From Acidobacteriota bacterium (lineage in GTDB: Bacteria; Acidobacteriota; Vicinamibacteria; Fen-336): a stretch of DNA of 64,000 nt. Position numbers and translations under genes: made by a program. The stretch spans positions 1 through 64,000 of the forward strand of contig WYBL01000049.1 in the NCBI GenBank assembly GCA_011526565.1, in the 5' to 3' direction. The notes beneath the pieces were generated by a model, which saw only the letters and a list, made by a program, of their open reading frames with translations, was not told the DNA's origin and did not search any database. Shown piece after piece: positions 1 to 7,197 of the stretch (positions are counted from its first letter, which is position 1; every line of letters begins with the position of its first letter).

Positions 1-90
1 CACCGTGACCTCGCGAAAGGCCATGACCTCTCCCGGCCCGGGTCAGCATCCAGGCCCGAAAACGGTCATAGCCGACAGGTCACGCGGCGG

Positions 91-174
91 GGGGGAAAGC
101 TCCTGAAAATCTCCCCGCCCAGGGGGGAAAGCTCCTGAAAAACTCAGGCGGCGGGGGTCCTTAGCTGCTGAAAA
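91..174. repeat. Three tandem copies of a short G-run/CTCCTGAAAA motif
   Basis: The motif GGGGGAAAGCTCCTGAAAA occurs exactly at 91-109 and 123-141. A degenerate third copy lies at 153-174 (G-run, CCTTAGCTGCTGAAAA). The third copy ends just before the SUMF1-like reading frame opens, because an in-frame TGA at 169-171 lies inside it. The rest of 1-171 shows no convincing coding frame. Confidence 0.7.
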
Positions 175-201
175 CCGTCAATTCCGGCTGGGACCTTCCA
201 G

Positions 202-777
202 ATGGGCTGCGTCTCCGGGGACAGCGAGTGCGATTCTGATGAGACGCGCCGCTGGGCGACGCTTACTCGCGATGTGTGGATGAGTACGACGGAGGTGACA
301 GTTGGGGCGTACCGGTCGTATGCATCGCCACCCTCAGGAAACGGGGCGGGAGACGACCACCCTGTGGTGAACGTCGCGTGGCACGAGGCGAAGGCGTACT
401 GCGAGGCACAAGGGGGAAGGCTGCCGACGGAAGAAGAATGGGAACGCGCGGCTCGTGGAGGCCGCCAGGGTCTGAAGTACCCGTGGGGAGATTCGATCTC
501 GCACGACGATGCGAACTACCTTGGAACGGGAAGACGGGACCGCTGGGACGGAACCTCACCGGTGGCCAGTTTCGTGGCTCATGGCTACGGCCTCCACGAC
601 ATGGCCGGGAACGTCTGGGAGTGGACGTCGAGCCAGTACGGGGGCGGGCGTTACGTTCTTCGCGGCGGATCCTGGTACCTCGTTCCCAAGGGACTGCGCA
701 CCTCGTACCGCATCGGCAACCACCCGTCGAGCCGCGTCGACTTCATCGGATTCCGCTGTGCGCGTGACGCGCCGTGA
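202..777 (+). CDS. SUMF1/formylglycine-generating-enzyme-like domain protein, non-catalytic, probably 5-prime truncated
   Basis: The 191 residues are almost entirely one SUMF1 (FGE-sulfatase) domain: a TEVTVGAYRSY start, HPVVNVAWHEAKAYCEAQGGRLPTEEEW in the middle, then GYGLHDMAGNVWEW, YVLRGGSW and GFRCARD at the end. The Cys pair that true formylglycine-generating enzymes carry after the RGGSW motif is missing (RGGSWYLVPKGLRTSY), so this is probably a binding or regulatory SUMF1 domain, not a sulfatase activator. Such domains often accompany Ser/Thr kinases, as here. The frame opens at 172 after a TGA and already reads IPAGTFQ before the ATG at 202. Those residues belong to the normal domain start, so the beginning of the gene is likely lost or out of frame. 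Confidence 0.7.
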   Translation: MGCVSGDSECDSDETRRWATLTRDVWMSTTEVTVGAYRSYASPPSGNGAGDDHPVVNVAWHEAKAYCEAQGGRLPTEEEWERAARGGRQGLKYPWGDSISHDDANYLGTGRRDRWDGTSPVASFVAHGYGLHDMAGNVWEWTSSQYGGGRYVLRGGSWYLVPKGLRTSYRIGNHPSSRVDFIGFRCARDAP

Positions 778-899
778 GGCTTCCGCTCCTTGGTGCTTGT
801 CACCGACAGGGGTTCACCACGCAAGGCGCGTGAAGGAGGCGCGGCAGGCGGGCGACGGCCTTCGCCGCGAGCACGGACGGGACGGACTCGGGAGGAGTG

Positions 900-2213
900 A
901 TGGACCGAATCGGAAGCTACGAGGTGCTTGGCCTGCTTGGCGAAGGCGGGATGGGGGCCGTGTACCGTGGCCGAGACCCGCGATTCGACCGGGAGGTGGC
1001 GATCAAGGTCCTGCACGACCAGTTCCGGCGCGACCCGGGTGTCGTGGAACGGTTCAAGAGCGAGGCGGTGATCCAGGCCAAGCTGAACCACCCGCACATC
1101 GTGTCGGTTCTGGACTTCGTGGCCGACGATGTTCACCTGGCGATCGTGATGGAGCACGTCGAGGGGCCGCCGCTGGATGAGGTGATCCGGGCAGCCGAGG
1201 GCCCGCTGCCCGTGGATCGCGCGGTTCGGCTGATGGACCAGGTTCTGTCGGCGATGGCGTTCGCGCACAAGCGGGGCCTGGTGCACCGGGACATCAAGCC
1301 CTCGAACATCCTGGTGCAGCGTCTGGAAGGGCAGGAGTACGCGAAGGTGACGGACTTCGGGATCGCGAAGATCCTGGGTTCGGAGAAGGTGCGGACGGCG
1401 ACCGGGGCGAAGATGGGGACTCTCGCCTACATGTCTCCGGAGCACGTGCAGAGCCCGAAGGGAGTGGACGCGCGGAGCGACGTTTACTCGCTGGGCGTGG
1501 TTCTGTACGAGATGCTGACGGGGCGCGTTCCGTTCGACGCCGACAGCGAGTACGGGCTGATGCGGGCGATCGTGGAGCAGCCGGCTCCCAGAGTGAGAGC
1601 CGGTTCCCGTGGGGCCTCCGAGGCTGTCGTGGCCGTTGTGGATCGGGCGCTGGCGAAGGAGCCAACGCAGCGTTTCCAGGACTGCGAGGCCATGCAGCAA
1701 GCACTCGGCGAGGCCCGAGTGCGCGTGCCCCTGGTACACCTACCCGTATCCGCGGATAGCGCGGCGAGCGTCCCGGCTCGGTCAGGGCGCGTGCCAGCGT
1801 CAGGCCGGCGATTCAGCACGCGGGACGACAGGCAGGCCCGCTCGTCCACGACAGCGGCGCCCAGGAGCCTCGTGTGGGGAGGGCCTTGCTGCTTCTGGCC
1901 GCTGCTGTCGGGATCACGGTCAGCCAGCGGAGAGTGCTTCCCCCGCCGCCCAGTTCGCCGGGGCCGGCTGAGCCCCAGACGCCCGCCGTGGAGGCGGCTC
2001 CAACCCCCGCGCCCATCGCGGAGGCGGCGCCGGGCAGCGAGGCCGAGGCCATCCCGATGGCCTCGGCCCCGCCCGCGCCCAACGAGACGATCAAGGGCCT
2101 GCTGGGAGAGGATCTCGAGTCCGCTCAGCCGGGAGACGCCTATTCGAGCAGTGGGCGCCGGGACCCGTTCGTGGCACTTGCGCGGCCGGTCTCGCGTCCG
2201 AAACCGAGCGTGA
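900..2213 (+). CDS. Ser/Thr protein kinase, C-terminal part probably frameshifted
   Basis: Hanks-type kinase catalytic domain over about residues 5-265: glycine loop GEGGMG, AIK lysine, HRDIKPSN catalytic loop, DFG, activation segment ending in MGTLAYMSPEH, and DVYSLGVVLYEML. The ATG at 900 is preferred because GGAGGAG lies just upstream; GTG at 897 is possible. After about residue 280 this frame becomes Arg/Pro-rich and loses protein-like composition. The frame one base back, open from 1760, encodes a transmembrane helix and a PilP-like domain. The kinase at 11282 has a kinase-linker-TM order, so a one-base deletion between about 1760 and 1880 has probably split a single gene. Two overlapping genes remain possible. 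The N-lobe is nearly identical to that of the next kinase. Confidence 0.85.
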   Translation: MDRIGSYEVLGLLGEGGMGAVYRGRDPRFDREVAIKVLHDQFRRDPGVVERFKSEAVIQAKLNHPHIVSVLDFVADDVHLAIVMEHVEGPPLDEVIRAAEGPLPVDRAVRLMDQVLSAMAFAHKRGLVHRDIKPSNILVQRLEGQEYAKVTDFGIAKILGSEKVRTATGAKMGTLAYMSPEHVQSPKGVDARSDVYSLGVVLYEMLTGRVPFDADSEYGLMRAIVEQPAPRVRAGSRGASEAVVAVVDRALAKEPTQRFQDCEAMQQALGEARVRVPLVHLPVSADSAASVPARSGRVPASGRRFSTRDDRQARSSTTAAPRSLVWGGPCCFWPLLSGSRSASGECFPRRPVRRGRLSPRRPPWRRLQPPRPSRRRRRAARPRPSRWPRPRPRPTRRSRACWERISSPLSRETPIRAVGAGTRSWHLRGRSRVRNRA

Positions 2214-2485
2214 AGCCAGTTCGGCAAGTCAGGCCCAAGGGCCCTCCTGGGTTCTCCGTAGAGGAACTGAACCTGCGAGGAATCGTGCGCACAACTGATG
2301 GATTCCTCGCCCTGGTCCAGGGCCCTGACGGCAAGAGCTACCCGATGGGCGTTGGTCAGCGGCTTTTCGATGGCGAGATCATTGCCCTCGACGGGGCCAC
2401 CATGACATTGCGACAGGATCACATCGACCAGTCTGGTCACCCACGTGCGACCCTGGTCAAGAAGTCCCTCTACCCCCATCAGTGA
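1874..2485 (+). CDS. Membrane-anchored protein with PilP-like C-terminal domain (probable frameshifted tail of the upstream kinase)
   Basis: Read from GTG at 1874 (203 aa), this begins with a hydrophobic helix (residues 4-17), then a Pro/Ala-rich linker to about residue 90. A small beta-rich domain covers about 95-183, with RDPF, EELNLRGIV, ALVQGPDGKSYPMGVGQRL and GEIIALDGATMTLRQ. This pattern matches PilP, the type IV pilus inner-membrane lipoprotein that binds secretin-side components. No type IV pilus gene is nearby. The in-frame open stretch starts at 1760 inside the kinase reading frame, with no good ribosome-binding site at 1874. The likelier original protein is kinase-TM-PilP-like, with the extracytoplasmic domain acting as a sensor or peptidoglycan/secretin contact. 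The PilP resemblance is by pattern only. Confidence 0.6.
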   Translation: MGRALLLLAAAVGITVSQRRVLPPPPSSPGPAEPQTPAVEAAPTPAPIAEAAPGSEAEAIPMASAPPAPNETIKGLLGEDLESAQPGDAYSSSGRRDPFVALARPVSRPKPSVKPVRQVRPKGPPGFSVEELNLRGIVRTTDGFLALVQGPDGKSYPMGVGQRLFDGEIIALDGATMTLRQDHIDQSGHPRATLVKKSLYPHQ

Positions 2486-2545
2486 CGTAGAGCGAAGGGG
2501 GGCCATGAATCTAACAAGCGATACCAGAGGGGTCTGTGGCCCGCT

Positions 2546-4264
2546 ATGAGCACGACCCAAGTCGGGCATTACGAGGTACTGGGGCTTCTGGGACAGGGGG
2601 GAATGGGTTCCGTGTACCGGGGCCGGGACCCGCGGTTCGACCGGGCGGTGGCGATCAAGGTCCTGCACGACCAGTTCCGCCACGACCCCGGGGTCGTCGA
2701 GCGGTTCAAGAGCGAGGCGGTGATCCAGGCCAAGCTCAACCACCCGCACATCGTGTCGGTTCTGGACTTCGTGGCCGACGACCGGCACCTGGCGATCGTG
2801 ATGGAGCACGTCGAGGGGGTCGCCCTGGACGGGCTGATCGCAGAGTCAGCCGGCGCGCTGGACCTGGAGCGCGTCGCGCGACTGATGGACCAGGTCTTGA
2901 TGGCGATCAGCTACGCCCACAAGAGAGGCTTGGTGCATCGAGACATCAAGCCCTCGAACATTCTCGTGCAGCGCCTCGACGACCAGGAGTTCGGCAAGGT
3001 CACCGACTTCGGGATCGCCAAGATCCTGGGGTCGGACAAGCTGCGGACGGCCACGGGCGCCAAGATGGGCACCCTTGCCTACATGTCCCCGGAGCACGTG
3101 ATCAGCCCGAAGAGCCTGGACCTCCGCTCGGACATCTACTCGCTGGGAGTGGTGCTCTTCGAGGCCTTGACCGGCTCGGTCCCGTTCGACGCCGAAAGCG
3201 AGTACGAGTTGATGCGGCAGATCGTCGAGAGCCCCGTGGAGCGCGCGCTCGAAAAGGTGCCCGCAGACAGCGCGGGGCTGCAAGGCGTCCTCGGCCGAGC
3301 CTTGGCCAAGCGCCCGGCGGATCGGTTCGAGTCCTGCGACGAGATGGCCGGTGCGCTGAGGCGCTCCCTGAGTGCGGGCTCGACGGGGACGGGTGTCCCC
3401 CGGTCGGGCCCAGAGCAGGTTGCCGCGCCGGGACGTGACCTGGGTGCGGCCCGGCATGAGTCGGCGGGTGCGGCTGGCGCCCGCCGAGTTGTCAGTCAGG
3501 CGTTGCTCGCCGCCGCCCGGCAAGTGGGCGCCCAGGGGGCCATCCTCGCCGAGCTTGCGGAGGGCGACGGTGTCGAGTGCCGCGTGGATGACGCCTTCTC
3601 TTTCCCGACCCTGAACGGTCGCCGAATCCTGAATCTGGACAATCCCGCACTGCTGCTGGTCGATGGCCCTCTCGATCTCTCTGCCGAGGGCCTCGGGCGG
3701 CTGGGCGCTGCAGCCCAAGGGGTCGGACAACTCCTCATCGTGACGCCGTCCGAGGTCGATGACGACCTCGAGGAACTCGACCTGGGCTTGAGCCGCAGGC
3801 CGGTGCCCGTGATCACGACGAGCGCAACGCGATGGCCTGTCGATTCCCTGTACGACCTCGCGGTGGTCGTCGGGGGGGCTCCGGCCGACAACGCGCTCCG
3901 CGTCAAGGGCTACCTGGGGTTTCGAAGAGGCGTCCTGGTCGGCGACCTGGGATCTTCGCCCCGCGTCCGGGTCCGGGACGGACTGGTCACGGTGTGGGCG
4001 GCCGAAGGCGGCTTCGCGCGCATCCCGCAGCGCGTCACCGAGGTCAGGCACTGTCTGGACAACGAGGAATCGGAGGCTGGAGTCGGACACCTCCAGGAGC
4101 GGCTCGCACGCCTCGTCGGGGGCGTGGCCGTGATCCGTGTCGGGGCCCGGTCGAGTGAAGCCCGGCGCACCCTGCTGGCCCTCGTCGAGGAGCAGCTTAC
4201 GCGACGGACGACCCTGGGCCCGAAGGCCTGGCTTGAAGAACTCCAGCGCGCTGTAGAGGTCTGA
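2546..4264 (+). CDS. Ser/Thr protein kinase fused to a GroEL-like intermediate/apical module
   Basis: Residues 8-272 form a complete kinase: GQGGMG 16-21, Lys38, HRDIKPSN 131-138, DFG 154-156, and the activation loop to SPEH. No transmembrane helix follows. Residues about 313-545 align by eye with the GroEL intermediate and apical regions. SQALLAAARQVGAQGAILAE corresponds to the GroEL EAMDKVGKEGVITVE region. ALLLVDGPLDLS and LLIVTPSEVDDD match FILLADKKIS and LLIIAEDVEGEA. The stretch 516-533 (LQERLARLVGGVAVIRVG) is nearly identical to GroEL LQERVAKLAGGVAVIKVG. The equatorial ATPase domain (GDGTTT motif) and most of the C-terminal equatorial part are absent. A role in recognising unfolded or client proteins and linking this to phosphorylation is inference. 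Fab1/PIKfyve is a remote precedent for a kinase joined to a TCP-1 apical-like domain. Confidence 0.9.
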   Translation: MSTTQVGHYEVLGLLGQGGMGSVYRGRDPRFDRAVAIKVLHDQFRHDPGVVERFKSEAVIQAKLNHPHIVSVLDFVADDRHLAIVMEHVEGVALDGLIAESAGALDLERVARLMDQVLMAISYAHKRGLVHRDIKPSNILVQRLDDQEFGKVTDFGIAKILGSDKLRTATGAKMGTLAYMSPEHVISPKSLDLRSDIYSLGVVLFEALTGSVPFDAESEYELMRQIVESPVERALEKVPADSAGLQGVLGRALAKRPADRFESCDEMAGALRRSLSAGSTGTGVPRSGPEQVAAPGRDLGAARHESAGAAGARRVVSQALLAAARQVGAQGAILAELAEGDGVECRVDDAFSFPTLNGRRILNLDNPALLLVDGPLDLSAEGLGRLGAAAQGVGQLLIVTPSEVDDDLEELDLGLSRRPVPVITTSATRWPVDSLYDLAVVVGGAPADNALRVKGYLGFRRGVLVGDLGSSPRVRVRDGLVTVWAAEGGFARIPQRVTEVRHCLDNEESEAGVGHLQERLARLVGGVAVIRVGARSSEARRTLLALVEEQLTRRTTLGPKAWLEELQRAVEV

Positions 4265-4270
4265 AAGGGC

Positions 4271-4287
4271 GGCGCTCGGCAAGCGCC
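4271..4287 (+). terminator. Weak hairpin after the kinase-chaperonin gene
   Basis: GGCGCT and AGCGCC form a perfect 6-bp stem around a 5-nt loop, seven bases after the stop codon. There is no U-tract, so this may be only a 3-prime stabilising hairpin. The rest of the convergent gap (4265-4392) shows nothing else recognisable. Confidence 0.25.
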
Positions 4288-4392
4288 TGCCACCGCTGCG
4301 AATGGTGGAGCGAATCGAGGCTGAGGCCAACGCCCGTGCCAGTCGCCGCTCGGGGGAGGACAACTTTCTGCCTGATCGCGGTCCGCAGCGCT

Positions 4393-5724
4393 TCAGCGGG
4401 CGCCGCTGGCAACCATGAACAGGATCAGCAGGAGCCAGATGGCCGCCGCGATCAGTATGCCGCTGACTCCAGAGGCGGGCCGGGGTGCCGGCTCGGCAGC
4501 GAAGTGTGTCTCTGTCAGCTCCGGCCGGGCCAGGAGTTCGGTGTGGCCGGACGGCAACGGGATCGCATCGGCGTTGGAGAGGGAGGCAGCGGCCATCGAG
4601 AAGGCGGACGCCGGGAGGCACGCGCGAAGGGCCGCGCGCATCTCGTCGCAACTCTGGAAGCGGCGGTCGGGCAGCTTCTCCAGGGCGCGGGCCACCAGGG
4701 CGCGGAGGCCGGGCGGGACCCCGTCCGGCAGGGCAGCGAGGTCCGCGGGCTCCTCAATGATGCGGCGCATGAGCTCGTATTCGCTGCCGGAGTCGAAGGG
4801 GACGCGCCCGGAGAGCAGCTCGTACAGGATCACGCCGATCGAGTAGATGTCGGAGCGCGCGTCTGCATCCTTCGGGCTCCGCAGGTGCTCGGGCGACATG
4901 TAGGCGATCGTGCCCATACGGGCACCGGTGGCCGTGCGCGCCTTCTGGCTGCCGAGGATCTTGGCGACGCCGAAGTCGAGGACGCGGGCCTGCTCGCCGT
5001 CGGGCGCGGGCTCGACGAGGATGTTGGAGGGCTTGAGATCGCGGTGGACCAGGCCGCGGGCGTGGGCGTACGACATCGCGGCGAGCACCTGGTCCATCAG
5101 GCGGCCGACTCGGGCCAGGGGCAGTCGTGGCGACCGGAGCGCGATGTCCTCGAGCGACTCGCCCGTCACGTACTCGAGGACCATGGCCGCGGTGTCGCCT
5201 TCGCAGACGTAGTCCACGACCTTGACGATGTTCCGGTGATCGAGCGCCGCCTGGATGCGGGCCTCCGCCTCGAAGCGCTCGACGATGTGCGAGTCGCGGC
5301 GGAACTGCGGATGGAGCACCTTGATCGCGACCTGGCGCCCGCTGCGGCCATCGCGGCCCAGGAACACGGCGCCCATGCCTCCTTCGCCGATCTGGCGAAT
5401 CGCGTCGTAGGGGCCGATGCGGCCGAGCACGGGCCCCGGCGGGGCGGAAGGAGGAGGCAGGATGACGGCGGCTGCGGCCGGGCCGCCGACGAGGTGGCCC
5501 AGCGCCGCCAGGTTGAAGGGCACCGGACCGATGCGGACCTGGTCGGTGGCCCGGACGCGCGCGCTCTGGACCCGTTGACCGTTTACCCACGTGCCGTTGC
5601 TGCTGCCGAGGTCGACGACCTCGAACCACTCGCCCCCGAGGTACCGGATCTCGGCGTGTCGCGCCGACACTTGCGGCACGGCGATCACGATGTCACTGGG
5701 AGGCTCCCGCCCGATGATCGGCAA
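4393..5724 (-). CDS. FHA domain - Ser/Thr kinase - C-terminal transmembrane helix
   Basis: Three parts in 443 residues. An FHA domain at 1-72 has GRE, SARH and GSSNGTWVNG. A kinase at about 104-365 has GEGGMG 113-118, Lys135, HRDLKPSN, a DFG-type DFGVAKIL, and MSPEH. A final hydrophobic helix (about 423-440) ends with five residues, as in a tail-anchored protein. The start is TTG at 5724, six bases after the TGA of the PP2C gene, so the two are very likely co-translated. A phosphothreonine reader in cis with a kinase suggests recruitment to already phosphorylated partners or to its own activation loop. This is the last gene of a five-gene minus-strand operon starting at 10753. Confidence 0.9.
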   Translation of the reverse strand: MPIIGREPPSDIVIAVPQVSARHAEIRYLGGEWFEVVDLGSSNGTWVNGQRVQSARVRATDQVRIGPVPFNLAALGHLVGGPAAAAVILPPPSAPPGPVLGRIGPYDAIRQIGEGGMGAVFLGRDGRSGRQVAIKVLHPQFRRDSHIVERFEAEARIQAALDHRNIVKVVDYVCEGDTAAMVLEYVTGESLEDIALRSPRLPLARVGRLMDQVLAAMSYAHARGLVHRDLKPSNILVEPAPDGEQARVLDFGVAKILGSQKARTATGARMGTIAYMSPEHLRSPKDADARSDIYSIGVILYELLSGRVPFDSGSEYELMRRIIEEPADLAALPDGVPPGLRALVARALEKLPDRRFQSCDEMRAALRACLPASAFSMAAASLSNADAIPLPSGHTELLARPELTETHFAAEPAPRPASGVSGILIAAAIWLLLILFMVASGAR

Positions 5725-5730
5725 GTTGGT

Positions 5731-7188
5731 TCAGCGCGGTATCAGGATCACTTCGACCTTGTCGCCCGGTTCGTGTGGGTACTCCTGCGCCACCTCGACC
5801 TTGCTGGAAAAGGTCTTCAGAGCGGCCTGGGCGTTGTCGCAGCGCTTGCGCGCAACGGCCCCCCCCCCGTGTTCCCTCGAGGCAAGACAGCGCAGAGTAA
5901 GGCGTGCGCTTGGGGTCAACTGCCAGGCTGTGACCATGTGCTTCAGGCAGCGTTCCTTGTGAGAACTCCCAATGACGAACTCCTGCGGCTTAAATCCGTC
6001 TATCACGCACGACTCTGTCGCTGCGACGGCCGGGGATGGAGTCGCGACGGAAGCCGCGGCCCGTGGAAGCGCGAGCGTGGCAGTAGGAGCCGTGGGAGTA
6101 CCCTTCGGCTTGCCGTCTTCGTTCGTCGCTCCGCTTCTGACCGGTGGTGCGCTGGCCAGAGCGCCTTGCGAGATGGGGCTCGGAGTAGGCGTAGGCGACG
6201 GTGCGCGGTGGCTCTCCGGAGCGACTGGCCGGGAAGTGGGTGCCAGGGCATCCCGTCTCGGCGTCGCGCCGCTACCGGGGCGTGGCTCGCCCGCTTGGTT
6301 GGACAGGCGGCCCAGGCCGAAGGCGGCGAGCAGCGCCGCGGTCGCCATCACTACACCAGCGGCGATGTACGGCACGCGCGACGTGCGGCGTCGACGACCC
6401 GGCCCCGGGGCCGGGCTCGGGGGCTGGGTACGCCAGCGCTGCCATGCCGAGAGGGGCTTGCCCTTGTAGACGATCTGGACCGTGACGTTGTCCGGGGCGC
6501 CCCGGGAGAGGGCCAGGCGGATCAGTTCCTTGCAGCCGCGGTCCGGACCCGTCCGGCTGACCGTGGCGCCGATCTCCTCGTCCGTGACGAGGTCGGTGAG
6601 GCCGTCCGAGCACATCAGGAAGGCGTCGCCCTCCTTCAGCAGGATGGGCTGTTCCGTGATGTCGGGCACGCACTCCTTCTCGCGCCCGACGACGCGGCTC
6701 AGGACGTTGCGCTGGGGATGGTCCGCGGCATCCTCCGCGCTGATCAGGCCGTCCTGGAGCATCTGCTGGATGCGGGTGTGGTCCCGCGTCTCCTGCCTCG
6801 CCTGCCCGCCCGACACGCGGTAGATGCGGCTGTCGCCGACGTGGCCCCACCAGGCCCGGTCCCCCTCGACCAGCAGCAGCTCGAGGGTGGTGCCCATCTG
6901 CGACAGTTCGGGGTCCTCGCGCTGCACGACGAGGCACGCCTCGTTGGCCTGCGCGACACAGGTCCTCAGCAAGGTGGGCGGCGGCGCGTCGGGATGGGCC
7001 TCGAACACCTGGCGCACGGCAGCGACCGCCGTCGTGCTGGCCACCTGTCCGCCCTTCTCGCCGCCCATCCCGTCGGCGACCACGAAGAGCCGGCGCTCGC
7101 CCGCCGTAAACGCCCCGAAGGCGTCCTCGTTGGCCTGCCGAACGCAGCCCTTGTTGCTCTCGTTGTGATACAGCAGCGGAATCGCCAC
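5731..7188 (-). CDS. PP2C-family Ser/Thr protein phosphatase with transmembrane helix
   Basis: Residues 1-245 are a bacterial PP2C/Stp-type Mn/Mg-dependent phosphatase: QANEDAFG, VVADGMGGEKGG (metal-binding Asp), MGTTLELLLV, HVGDSRIYR, CSDGLTDLV and GAPDNVTV. A hydrophobic helix near 272-296 is followed by a Pro/Ser/Thr-rich linker. The C-terminal part of about 90 residues has two Cys (RLTLRCLAS and KRCDNAQAALKTF) and resembles an OmpA-like fold only loosely; I do not assign it. The role is removal of phosphate from Ser/Thr, opposing the kinases encoded on both sides. The gene sits nine bases after the vWA-FHA gene and six before the FHA-kinase gene in one operon. Confidence 0.92.
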   Translation of the reverse strand: MAIPLLYHNESNKGCVRQANEDAFGAFTAGERRLFVVADGMGGEKGGQVASTTAVAAVRQVFEAHPDAPPPTLLRTCVAQANEACLVVQREDPELSQMGTTLELLLVEGDRAWWGHVGDSRIYRVSGGQARQETRDHTRIQQMLQDGLISAEDAADHPQRNVLSRVVGREKECVPDITEQPILLKEGDAFLMCSDGLTDLVTDEEIGATVSRTGPDRGCKELIRLALSRGAPDNVTVQIVYKGKPLSAWQRWRTQPPSPAPGPGRRRRTSRVPYIAAGVVMATAALLAAFGLGRLSNQAGEPRPGSGATPRRDALAPTSRPVAPESHRAPSPTPTPSPISQGALASAPPVRSGATNEDGKPKGTPTAPTATLALPRAAASVATPSPAVAATESCVIDGFKPQEFVIGSSHKERCLKHMVTAWQLTPSARLTLRCLASREHGGGAVARKRCDNAQAALKTFSSKVEVAQEYPHEPGDKVEVILIPR

Positions 7189-7197
7189 GGGCCGGCC

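Noticed and set aside
202..777. True sulfatase-modifying formylglycine-generating enzyme
   Set aside because: The catalytic Cys pair after RGGSW is missing, so only the fold is called.
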